Assembly (NCBI GenBank): GCA_021204605.1
Contig: JAJPZD010000121.1
Span: forward strand, 1-11,929
Reading direction: 5' to 3'
Length of the DNA stretch: 11,929 nucleotides
DNA from: Prevotella sp.
GTDB taxonomy: Bacteria; Bacteroidota; Bacteroidia; Bacteroidales; Bacteroidaceae
Under the pieces are notes generated by a model. It was not told the origin of the DNA. It did not search any database and saw only the letters and a program-made list of their open reading frames with translations. This document shows, one piece after another, positions 1-6,952 of this stretch (positions within the stretch are counted from its first letter, which is position 1; each line of letters begins with the position of its first letter). The translations under genes were made by a program, and so were the position numbers.

Positions 1-46
1 ACTATATTATTAAAAAAATACCGCCAAATTTTAAAAAATATATTTA

Positions 47-63
47 TTTTTTTTTTTTTTTTT
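47..63. repeat. 17-base homopolymer T tract
   Basis: Seventeen consecutive T residues sit in an AT-rich stretch (1-100) to the left of the glnN terminator. No gene is visible in 1-227 apart from the end of glnN. The tract lies beyond the terminator, so it probably belongs to the control region or 3' flank of a gene outside the window. Long homopolymers like this are prone to slippage and to sequencing-length error. Confidence 0.8.
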
Positions 64-101
64 ATTATAAAATATTAACCGAAAAACTTTTGAGAGGGCA
101 T

Positions 102-139
102 AAAAAAGGCGAGAGACGGCTTCACAGTCGCCTCCCGCC
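102..139 (-). terminator. Intrinsic terminator of the dapF-dapL-glnN operon
   Basis: Read on the minus strand, an 11-bp stem (arms 129-139 and 108-118, including two G-U pairs) closes a 10-nt loop and is followed at once by six T residues (complement of the A run at 102-107). It lies about 90 nt past the glnN stop codon, the expected place for the end of the leftward transcript. Confidence 0.88.
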
Positions 140-227
140 ACAAACTTAAACAACCAATAAAAGAAATAGATTGCCTTTCTTTTTGAAAATCAAATTTTAT
201 TATGAACCATGTGAAACTTAAAATGTA

Positions 228-2417
228 TTATCTTATAAACAGAAGTTCACGATACTTAGGCAGCGTCCACAACTCATCGGAAACCACCAATTCGAGTTTG
301 TCGATATGGTAACGTATCTTTTCCATGATAGGAGCCACGGTGTCGTGGTAGGCTATTGCCTTCTCGCGGTCGCTTTCGATCTTGTTGGCCACCTTACGGG
401 CATTCACGAGGTCCTCCACGCCATTCTCTATGATTTGGATGCGCTCGCCGATGTCCTCGATGATGCCTAAGTTGCGAGAGCATAGTTTCTCTACTTTCTC
501 TTCAGAGAATATCTGGCGCATATTCTGCACGTTCTTAGCCAACTGGCTTTGGTAGTGAGTAGCTACAGGAATGATGTGGTTCATCGTGAGGTCGCCCATT
601 ACACGCGCCTCAATCTGTATGCGCTTAGTGTAAGTGTCCCATTTCACCTCATTACGAGCTATGAGCTCCTTCTTGTTCATCACGTTCATGCCCTCAAACA
701 TCTTGATGGAAGCCTCGCTGAGGTAGTTGTCGAAGATTAGCGGACAGCTTGTCTCGCAGTCGAGGCCGCGTTTCTTTGCCTCCTCGACCCATTCGTCGGA
801 GTAGCCGTTGCCATCGAAGCGTATCGGCTTGCACGTCTTGATATCCTCGCGGATGATGTCGATGATAGCACTTGTCTTGTCCTGGCCCTTCTCGATGAGA
901 GCGTCCACACGCTTCTTGAAATAAGCCAATGCCTCAGCCACTGCCGTGTTGAGTGCTATCATAGCCGATGCACAGTTGGCCTCGCTGCCAACGGCGCGGA
1001 ACTCGAAGCGGTTTCCTGTGAATGCGAATGGTGATGTGCGGTTACGGTCGGTGTTGTCTATCAACAGTTCCGGGATCTCCGGGATGTCAAGTTTCATGCC
1101 CTGCTTGCCCGCCATGTTGAACAGTTCTTCCTTGCCGGTCTTCTCGATGTGGTCAAGGAGTTCAGACAGCTGTGTGCCGAGGAACGAGGAGATGATTGCC
1201 GGTGGCGCCTCGTTGGCACCCAGACGGTGAGCGTTTGTGGCGCTCATGATAGAAGCCTTGATAAGTCCGTTATGGCGGTACAGCCCCATAAGGGTCTCCA
1301 CGATGAACGTTACGAAGCGGAGGTTCTCCTCCGGTGTCTTGCCGGGAGCGTGGAGCAGTACGCCGGTGTCTGTTGACAGGCTCCAGTTGTTGTGCTTGCC
1401 CGAGCCGTTGATGCCTGCGAATGGCTTCTCATGCAGCAGTACGCGGAAGCCGTGCTTGCGAGCCACCCTTTTCATCAGCGACATAAGCAGCATGTTGTGG
1501 TCAACAGCCAAGTTGGTCTCCTCGAAGATTGGAGCAATCTCAAACTGGTTGGGTGCAACCTCGTTGTGGCGTGTCTTGCACGGTATTGACAGTTCGAGAG
1601 CCTGGATTTCCAAGTCTTTCATGAACGCCTGCACACGGTCGGGGATAGTGCCGAAATAGTGGTCCTCCATTTGCTGGTTTTTTGCGGAATCATGTCCCAT
1701 CAGAGTCCTTCCTGTAAGCAGCAGGTCAGGGCGCGCACTGTATAACCCCTCGTCAACAAGGAAATACTCCTGTTCCCAGCCGAGGTTGGAAGTTACCTTC
1801 TTTACATTAGGGTCGAAATAGTGGCATACCTTCGTGGCGGCTACGTTTACGGCGTGGAGGGCACGCAGCAACGGAGCCTTATAGTCTAATGCCTCACCCG
1901 TGTAGGAGATGAAAATCGTTGGAATACAAAGGGTGTCGTCCATGATGAACACCGGTGATGTCGGGTCCCATGCCGAGTAGCCGCGCGCCTCGAAGGTGTT
2001 GCGGATACCGCCACTTGGGAACGAGCTGGCATCCGGTTCCTGCTGGACGAGCAGTTTTCCGGAGAACTCCTCAATCATTCCCCCCTTGCCATCATGCTCT
2101 ATGAATGCGTCGTGCTTCTCCGCCGTTCCCTCCGTAAGAGGCTGGAACCAGTGGGTGTAGTGTGTTACGCCGTTCTCATCAGCCCACTGTTTCATCCCTT
2201 TTGCCACAGCGTCGGCTATCGAGCGGTCGAGACGGGTACCGTTGTCTATAACGTCAACGAGTTTGTCATAAACGTCTGCCGGCAGATACTTGTACATCTT
2301 GGTACGGTTGAACACGTTCTTTCCGAAATATTCCGAAGGACGCTCCATAGGGGCGATCACTTCCACAGGCCTTTTCTTGAAGGCTCCCTCAACAACCTTA
2401 AATCTTAAATTTGTCAT
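228..2417 (-). CDS. glnN: Type III glutamine synthetase (GSIII)
   Basis: Catalyses ATP-dependent amidation of glutamate with ammonium to give glutamine, the main cytoplasmic entry of ammonium into metabolism. At 729 residues it has the size of the large GSIII class typical of Bacteroidetes, well above the roughly 470 residues of GSI. Visible GSIII motifs are WEQEYFLVDE (214-223), which carries metal-binding Glu residues, NEVAPNQFEIAP (285-296), HEKPFAGINGSGKHNNWS (329-346), the nucleotide/glutamate-site block, and NRTSPFAFTGNRFEFRAVGS (459-478). The ATG at 2417 starts MTNLRFKVVEGAF, a usual GSIII N-terminus. The gene is last in a leftward run, 68 nt after dapL, with a terminator behind it. 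GSIII enzymes are not known to be adenylylated like GSI, so control is probably transcriptional or by effectors (inference). The frame is intact and nothing is missing. Confidence 0.97.
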   Translation of the reverse strand: MTNLRFKVVEGAFKKRPVEVIAPMERPSEYFGKNVFNRTKMYKYLPADVYDKLVDVIDNGTRLDRSIADAVAKGMKQWADENGVTHYTHWFQPLTEGTAEKHDAFIEHDGKGGMIEEFSGKLLVQQEPDASSFPSGGIRNTFEARGYSAWDPTSPVFIMDDTLCIPTIFISYTGEALDYKAPLLRALHAVNVAATKVCHYFDPNVKKVTSNLGWEQEYFLVDEGLYSARPDLLLTGRTLMGHDSAKNQQMEDHYFGTIPDRVQAFMKDLEIQALELSIPCKTRHNEVAPNQFEIAPIFEETNLAVDHNMLLMSLMKRVARKHGFRVLLHEKPFAGINGSGKHNNWSLSTDTGVLLHAPGKTPEENLRFVTFIVETLMGLYRHNGLIKASIMSATNAHRLGANEAPPAIISSFLGTQLSELLDHIEKTGKEELFNMAGKQGMKLDIPEIPELLIDNTDRNRTSPFAFTGNRFEFRAVGSEANCASAMIALNTAVAEALAYFKKRVDALIEKGQDKTSAIIDIIREDIKTCKPIRFDGNGYSDEWVEEAKKRGLDCETSCPLIFDNYLSEASIKMFEGMNVMNKKELIARNEVKWDTYTKRIQIEARVMGDLTMNHIIPVATHYQSQLAKNVQNMRQIFSEEKVEKLCSRNLGIIEDIGERIQIIENGVEDLVNARKVANKIESDREKAIAYHDTVAPIMEKIRYHIDKLELVVSDELWTLPKYRELLFIR

Positions 2418-2485
2418 CTTAAACTGATTTTTATATTATCACACATTTTTTGATTTGTTCCGGTAGCGAAACTATGCGAATCCAC

Positions 2486-3721
2486 TTATCCCTTTATCCA
2501 CTCGCTGATACGGTGGATTGCCTCCTCACAGTTTTCACGGTCCCCGAAGGAGGTGAAACGTATGAAGCCCTCGCCGCTCGGTCCGAAGCCCACGCCCGGC
2601 GTGCATACCACCTGAGCACCATAGAGCATCTGTTCAAAGAACTTCCAGCTGCCTATCCCGTCGGGAGTCTTCACCCACAGATAAGGCGCGTTCTCACCGC
2701 CATATACTTTCAGACCGCACTTTACCAATGTGTCGCGCATTATCTTCGCATTGCCCATATAGTAGTTGATGGTCTCTCTGACCTGCTCCTTGCCCTCCGG
2801 TGAGTATATGGCTTCGGCGGCACGCTGGCTGATGTAACTCGTGCCGTTGAACTTGGTGCTTTGGCGGCGGTACCACATCGGGTTCAGAGGGTAACGCTCC
2901 TCATCGGTAATGCTTACGGCCGTCAACTCCTTCGGCACTATGGTGTAGCCGCACCTCACGCCCGTGAACCCGGCCGTCTTGGAATAGCTGTGGAACTCGA
3001 TAGCCACCTTGCGCGCGCCTTTTATCTCGTATATCGTATGAGGGATGTCCTCATCCTGTATGTATGCCTCGTATGCGGCATCATAGAATATCAGAGTGTC
3101 GTTCTTCAATGCGTAGTTTACCCACTTGCGCAGCTCCTCACGGCTGATCACCGTTCCTGTGGGGTTGTTGGGGTAACACAGGTATATTATGTCAACCCGG
3201 TGGTCGGGGATCTGAGGCACGAAATTGTTCTGCTCCAAACAAGGCATGTAAGTCACATTGCTCCACTTGCCGTTTTCCAATGTCCCGGCACGTCCGCACA
3301 TCACGTTGGAGTCGATATACACCGGATAGATAGGGTCGGTAACACCCACGCTGTTGTCCCAACGCACCAATTCCCCGATGTTCCCTGTATCACTTTTCGC
3401 CCCGTCGTTGATAAACACCTCGCCGGGGTCTATGTGTATGCCGCGGGGAAGGAAATCGTTCTTTACTATTGCCTCTCTAAGAAACGCGTAGCCATCCTCC
3501 GGTCCGTATCCATGGAAGCCTTCTTTTGTTGACATATCGTCAACCGCCCTGTGCATCGCCTCTATCACCGCAGGACAGAGAGGCTGAGTAACATCCCCGA
3601 TACCAAGACTTATCACGTTGGCTTTGGGATGTGATACCTTGAAGGCATTCACCTTCTTCGCTATGTCGGCGAACAGGTAGTTTTTCGTCAGCTTCAGATA
3701 GTTTTCATTAATTAATGCCAT
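2486..3721 (-). CDS. dapL: LL-diaminopimelate aminotransferase (PLP, class I/II fold)
   Basis: Converts tetrahydrodipicolinate plus glutamate directly to LL-2,6-diaminopimelate and 2-oxoglutarate, bypassing the acylated intermediates of the succinylase/acetylase routes. The 411-residue length is right for DapL. Fold-type I aminotransferase marks are GYGPEDGYAFLREAI (71-85), PNNPTGT (184-190), DAAYEAY (214-220, with cofactor-binding Asp214 and Tyr217) and SYSKTAGFTGVRCGY (245-259), in which Lys248 should form the Schiff base with PLP. The C-terminal EGFIRFTSFGDREN supplies the substrate-carboxylate arginine. The start at 3721 gives MALINENYLKLTKNYLF, the usual DapL opening. It lies 29 nt after dapF, which uses its product, so the two are almost certainly co-transcribed. 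It draws amino groups from glutamate, which links it to the neighbouring nitrogen genes. Confidence 0.96.
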   Translation of the reverse strand: MALINENYLKLTKNYLFADIAKKVNAFKVSHPKANVISLGIGDVTQPLCPAVIEAMHRAVDDMSTKEGFHGYGPEDGYAFLREAIVKNDFLPRGIHIDPGEVFINDGAKSDTGNIGELVRWDNSVGVTDPIYPVYIDSNVMCGRAGTLENGKWSNVTYMPCLEQNNFVPQIPDHRVDIIYLCYPNNPTGTVISREELRKWVNYALKNDTLIFYDAAYEAYIQDEDIPHTIYEIKGARKVAIEFHSYSKTAGFTGVRCGYTIVPKELTAVSITDEERYPLNPMWYRRQSTKFNGTSYISQRAAEAIYSPEGKEQVRETINYYMGNAKIMRDTLVKCGLKVYGGENAPYLWVKTPDGIGSWKFFEQMLYGAQVVCTPGVGFGPSGEGFIRFTSFGDRENCEEAIHRISEWIKG

Positions 3722-3750
3722 ATTCTTTATATTGTTGTTAAGTTTTGCCT

Positions 3751-4602
3751 TTATATCTCTATCTCGCCGTCAAAGACGAATGTCGCGCCGCCCGTCATAT
3801 AGACATGCCCATCGGTGTCCAACCATTTTATACTTAGCCTCCCACCGTCCATCACGATGCTGCTCTCACGTCCTGACCTGCCGGTCATTGCCGCCGCTAC
3901 CGCCGTCGCGCAGGCACCCGTGCCGCATGCCAACGTGATGCCGCTACCACGCTCCCATACCCTCATGCGAATATCACCGTTTTCCCTCATCTCGGCGAAC
4001 TCGATGTTGCAACGGCTTGGGAATGCCTCGTGACACTCAAGTATGCTGCCGTATTTCGCAATGTCCAAATGCTCCACGTCGTCAACGAAAATCACGAAAT
4101 GCGGGTTGCCCATAGATACATACGTTCCCGAGAATGTCCTGTCGGCGGCTTGCACTGTTCCAACTTTACCATCACATTTCTCCGGTGCGAATTGGCTGGC
4201 ATCCTCGAAACCCGGTGCAAGCATATCAACGGTTACGCTGTTCACCTTGCCATTTACTATATGTAAGTTTATGACTTTTATTCCCGAAAGCGTCTCAAGG
4301 CGGATCACTGTCTTGTCAGTCAGCTTCCTCTCATAGAGGTATTTCCCTATACACCTCGACGCGTTGCCGCACATCATCGCCTCTGAACCGTCGGCATTGA
4401 AGATACGCATCGAAAAATCGGCTTCTGCACTGACCGGCTTGCCAATGAGCACCAGGCCATCGCTGCCAATGCCAGTGTGGTAAGCGCTCCATTTAAGCGA
4501 AATGGCAGAAGGATCGGGAATATTATATAATAAGGTGTTGACATAGATATAATCATTTCCGGCCCCGTGCATCTTCGTAAATCTTACTTTTTGCTGTGTC
4601 AT
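3751..4602 (-). CDS. dapF: Diaminopimelate epimerase
   Basis: Cofactor-independent two-base epimerase that turns LL-DAP into meso-DAP, the peptidoglycan cross-linking residue and the precursor of lysine. The two catalytic cysteines are visible: Cys78 in MCGNASRCIGKY and Cys226 in ACGTGACATAVAA. Further family blocks are MHGAGNDYIYV (11-21), GIGSDGLVLI (44-53), FNADGSEA (68-75), MGNPHFVIFVDD (164-175) and ERGSGIT (217-223). At 283 residues it is a normal full-length DapF. The first conserved block usually reads CGNG(A)RC; here it is CGNASRC, a mild variant that keeps the Cys. It is the first gene of the leftward operon and starts opposite the glnK promoter region. The leader is A-rich with no clear Shine-Dalgarno, as expected in Bacteroidetes. 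Confidence 0.97.
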   Translation of the reverse strand: MTQQKVRFTKMHGAGNDYIYVNTLLYNIPDPSAISLKWSAYHTGIGSDGLVLIGKPVSAEADFSMRIFNADGSEAMMCGNASRCIGKYLYERKLTDKTVIRLETLSGIKVINLHIVNGKVNSVTVDMLAPGFEDASQFAPEKCDGKVGTVQAADRTFSGTYVSMGNPHFVIFVDDVEHLDIAKYGSILECHEAFPSRCNIEFAEMRENGDIRMRVWERGSGITLACGTGACATAVAAAMTGRSGRESSIVMDGGRLSIKWLDTDGHVYMTGGATFVFDGEIEI

Positions 4603-4651
4603 TTTGCTTTATTTTGGTTGTTATTTGTTTCTTTTTGCCTTAACTGTGCTG

Positions 4652-4659
4652 CAAATTTA
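4652..4659 (-). promoter_or_regulatory. Candidate -7 box for dapF-dapL-glnN
   Basis: On the minus strand these bases read TAAATTTG, matching the Bacteroidetes -7 consensus TAnnTTTG and sitting about 50 nt upstream of the dapF ATG. No good TTG/TTTG -33 box is seen at the usual spacing, which lowers confidence. One TACATTTTT repeat (4681-4689) covers the place where the -33 contact would be. Confidence 0.42.
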
Positions 4660-4884
4660 CAGCATTTTGTTCATACCGCATACATTTTTCCCTTATTATT
4701 GTACATTTTTAACTATCTTCTTTCTTTATTTCACTAAATCACGCTGTAATTTTTCAATTTGTAATCAAAAACTATTAAAAACATAGCAAAGTGTAATTAT
4801 GATAGGTTTTTTATAAAATTTCTTTCATTAATTACTTTTATTTGGCCATGAACTTATAATTTGTTTGAAAAAGCAGTAGTTTAC

Positions 4885-4990
4885 TTACATATTGTAATTA
4901 AAACAATTTTGTTTGTTTACAAATTAAAACTGAAAGCGATTTTGTTGTTACATAATGCTGTTTAATTCTTGTTTTATCTTACATAATGCT
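4885..4990 (+). promoter_or_regulatory. Four helically phased TTACA-type elements upstream of glnK
   Basis: Copies start at 4885 (TTACATATTG), 4917 (TTACAAATTA), 4948 (TTACATAATGCT) and 4979 (TTACATAATGCT). The last two are identical over 12 bp. Steps are 32, 31 and 31 bp, close to three turns of B-DNA, so all four face the same side. A weaker match (TTATAATTTG) starts one more 31-bp step upstream at 4854. The rest of each 31-bp unit is not conserved, which argues against simple tandem duplication. The last copy lies between the -33 and -7 boxes of the glnK promoter. Probably an operator array for a nitrogen-responsive regulator; the protein is unknown. Confidence 0.55.
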
Positions 4991-4999
4991 ATAATTTTG
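4969..4999 (+). promoter_or_regulatory. glnK-amtB-asnB promoter
   Basis: TAATTTTG at 4992-4999 fits the Bacteroidetes -7 consensus TAnnTTTG. A TTG at 4969-4971 lies 20 nt upstream, the usual distance of the -33 element. Transcription should start near 5005, giving a leader of about 55 nt before the glnK ATG. The second perfect TTACATAATGCT copy fills the spacer between the two boxes. Confidence 0.65.
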
Positions 5000-5059
5000 C
5001 ACTGAAATACTATCAAAAAGTAAAATATAATAGGTTTTTAATTGCATTAAGGGAAAGTT

Positions 5060-5416
5060 ATGAAAAAGATTGAGGCAATTATCCGCAAGTCGAGATTTGA
5101 GGACGTCAAGCAGGCACTGCTCGATGCCGACATTGAATGGTTCTCTTATTACGACGTGAGAGGAGAGGGGAAGATGCGTCAGGCACGTATTTACCGTGGT
5201 GTGATGTATGACACCAGTTCGATAGAGAGAACGCTCGTGTCGTTGGTTGTCAGGGATAAGAATGTGGAAAAGGTAATCAAGGCAGTTACCAATGCGGCTC
5301 AGACTGGCGAGATTGGCGACGGTCGTATCTTCGTAATCCCGATAGAGGATGCGGTGAGGATACGTACCGGGGAGAGAGGCGACATCGCTCTTTATAATGC
5401 GGAACAAGAAGAATAG
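5060..5416 (+). CDS. glnK: PII family nitrogen-regulatory protein next to amtB (GlnK type)
   Basis: Small trimeric signal protein that senses ATP/ADP and 2-oxoglutarate; GlnK-type members dock on AmtB and block the channel when nitrogen is plentiful. The 118-residue length fits. Family marks are the N-terminal MKKIEAIIRKSRFEDVKQAL, the T-loop end YRGVMY (45-50, with Tyr50 aligning to the uridylylated Tyr51 of E. coli), and TGEIGDGRIFV (82-92) followed by RIRTGERGD (100-108), the nucleotide-binding C-loop region. The T-loop start is unusual: after VRGEG (33-37) it reads KMRQAR where E. coli has RQKGHAEL, one residue shorter and without the Gln39-Lys40-Gly41-His42 order used in 2-oxoglutarate binding. 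Position 57 is Arg in place of Lys58. The position directly before amtB supports GlnK over GlnB. A weak purine stretch (GGGAAAG) precedes the ATG. Confidence 0.93.
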   Translation: MKKIEAIIRKSRFEDVKQALLDADIEWFSYYDVRGEGKMRQARIYRGVMYDTSSIERTLVSLVVRDKNVEKVIKAVTNAAQTGEIGDGRIFVIPIEDAVRIRTGERGDIALYNAEQEE

Positions 5417-5473
5417 CGAGTTTTTGGGGAGTTAGAACACATAGTAGAAATCATTTTAAAGGTAAAAAGAATC

Positions 5474-6832
5474 ATGATACATTATATATATAGATATATT
5501 AAGAGAGCGAGAAAGGTGTTGCTCCTACTGCTCGCTTGCCTATTTTGCACTGGGTCGTTTGCTGCGGGAGCGGCTGAGAGTGTCGCAACCCTCGATACGG
5601 GCAATACGGCGTGGATGATAGTGGCTACTATCCTCGTTTTACTGATGTCCATACCAGGTATCGCACTGTTCTATGGCGGTTTGGTGCGCCAGAAGAATAT
5701 GCTCAGCGTGATAATGCAGACATTGCTTATCGTGGGTGTTGTCAGTATCTTGTGGGTGGCAATAGGTTACTCGTGGGCATTCGACACGAGTTTCAAGGAC
5801 AGCGGTAACCCGCTTGCCTGCATAATGGGCGGTTTCGGCAAGGCTTTTCTTCATGGTATTAGATTAGATACATATATTGAGACAGGTATTCCGGAAATAA
5901 CCTTCGCGATGTTCCAGTGTATGTTCGCACTTATCACACCTGCCCTTATCCTCGGCGCTTTCGCAGAGAGGATCAAGTTCAAGGGCTACATGGTGTTCAT
6001 CATTCTGTGGGTCATCATAGCATATTTCCCGATGGCCCACTGGGTATGGGGCGGCGGTTTCCTGCAGGAGATGGGAGCCATCGACTTTGCAGGCGGTACC
6101 GTAGTGCATATCAATGCGGGTATCTCAGCGTTTGTCATGGCTCTGCTCATCGGCAAGCGCGAGACATACCGTGTGGGGCACGTGATAACACCCCACAACA
6201 TTCCTTTCGTGTTCCTCGGCACGTCGCTCCTGTGGCTCGGCTGGTTCGGTTTCAACGCCGGCAGTGGTCTTGCTGCCGATGGCCTTGCCGCCAACGCCTT
6301 CCTCGTGACACATATCGCAACGGCGACGGCAGCCGTAACGTGGATGACGATAGACTGGATATGCAACAAGAAACCAACTACCGTCGGTGCTTGTACGGGA
6401 GCCGTTGCAGGACTTGTGGCTATCACCCCTGCCGCCGGTACTGTTGACCTTCTCGGTGCGTTCTGCATCGGTATCATCACGCCGTGTGTCTGCTTCTTCA
6501 TGGTGGCCGTTGTAAAGAGGAAGTTCAAATACGATGACGCTCTTGACGCTTTCGGCGTTCACGGTGTAGGCGGTATCATCGGTTCTATACTCACTGGTGT
6601 CTTCGCTACACAGTTTATTACCGGCGTAGGTGGTGAGCAGGGAGCACTCTATGGCGACTGGCACCAATTATGGGTACAGATATTCGCTACTGTCATATCA
6701 ATAGTATATAGTGTCGTGGTTACTTTCGTTCTTTTCAAGATTGTTGACAAACTGATCGGCATGAGGGTTGACAAGCGAGTTGAGGAAGAAGGCCTTGACA
6801 TCTACGAACATGGTGAGTCGGCGTATAACTAA
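5474..6832 (+). CDS. amtB: Ammonium transporter, Amt/MEP/Rh family
   Basis: Inner-membrane trimeric ammonium channel. A basic N-terminus (YRYIKRARK) and a hydrophobic run (about residues 15-32, ending SFAAGAAES) form a cleavable signal peptide, as in E. coli AmtB. The mature part then has the 11 membrane segments of the family. Pore residues align with E. coli: twin histidines His212 (GGTVVHINAG) and His363 (DAFGVHGVGGIIG), Phe-gate residues Phe151 and Phe260 (GWFGFNAGS), Trp192 and Ser264 of the recruitment site, and Asp204. The cytoplasmic tail ends GLDIYEHGESAYN, the conserved GlnK-responsive end. Total length is 452 residues. The ATG at 5474 is the only one that keeps the signal peptide; an AAAGG at 5458-5462 lies 11 nt upstream. 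It starts 57 nt after glnK, consistent with one transcript. Confidence 0.97.
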   Translation: MIHYIYRYIKRARKVLLLLLACLFCTGSFAAGAAESVATLDTGNTAWMIVATILVLLMSIPGIALFYGGLVRQKNMLSVIMQTLLIVGVVSILWVAIGYSWAFDTSFKDSGNPLACIMGGFGKAFLHGIRLDTYIETGIPEITFAMFQCMFALITPALILGAFAERIKFKGYMVFIILWVIIAYFPMAHWVWGGGFLQEMGAIDFAGGTVVHINAGISAFVMALLIGKRETYRVGHVITPHNIPFVFLGTSLLWLGWFGFNAGSGLAADGLAANAFLVTHIATATAAVTWMTIDWICNKKPTTVGACTGAVAGLVAITPAAGTVDLLGAFCIGIITPCVCFFMVAVVKRKFKYDDALDAFGVHGVGGIIGSILTGVFATQFITGVGGEQGALYGDWHQLWVQIFATVISIVYSVVVTFVLFKIVDKLIGMRVDKRVEEEGLDIYEHGESAYN

Positions 6833-6836
6833 AAAA

Positions 6837-6893
6837 TTACAGAAGAGAGTTGAAATCAGGGTTATCCCTGTTTTCAATTCTCTTCTGATGTAA
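6837..6893. other. Long intercistronic hairpin between amtB and asnB
   Basis: Starting 8 nt after the amtB stop, arms 6841-6855 and 6872-6886 pair over 15 bp (one G-U pair). Across a T-T mismatch they continue as CAGGG (6857-6861) with CCCTG (6866-6870) around a TTAT loop. TTAC (6837-6840) and GTAA (6890-6893) can extend the base past a 3-nt bulge. There is no T run on the plus strand after it, so it does not look like a standard rightward terminator. A stability or processing element separating amtB and asnB mRNA levels is the likelier role (inference). Confidence 0.75.
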
Positions 6894-6952
6894 CATTAAC
6901 AATCAATAGAGAAACAAAATACAAAAAAAGCAATCAATAAAGAAAACAAGAT

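Larger units (their letters stand above)
4603..5059. other. Divergent AT-rich intergenic region between dapF and glnK
   Basis: These 457 bases contain no convincing gene. The region holds a leftward promoter candidate near 4652, a rightward promoter near 4992, two TACATTTTT repeats (4681-4689 and 4702-4710, 21 bp apart), two ATAGGTTTTT repeats (4802-4811 and 5030-5039), two short palindromes (TTACA-TAT-TGTAA at 4885-4897; TTTGT-TT-ACAAA at 4912-4923) and the phased TTACA array described separately. It is long for an intergenic region here and is the likely control hub of both nitrogen operons (inference). Confidence 0.75.

Noticed and set aside
2861..3532. A 223-residue open frame on the plus strand
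   Set aside because: It is antisense to dapL, has no recognisable domain, and the dapL frame explains the sequence completely.
4604..4786. A 60-residue plus-strand frame next to dapF
   Set aside because: It is Phe/Leu/Tyr-rich translation of AT-rich control DNA, and it covers the candidate dapF promoter.
5917..6447. A 176-residue plus-strand frame, and antisense frames at 5986-6528 and 6125-6667
   Set aside because: All lie inside amtB, whose membrane segments and pore residues are intact; the others are Cys/Arg/His-rich or repetitive shadow translations.
6837..6893. The amtB-asnB hairpin as an ordinary rightward terminator
   Set aside because: No T run follows it on the plus strand, and asnB shows no clear promoter of its own.
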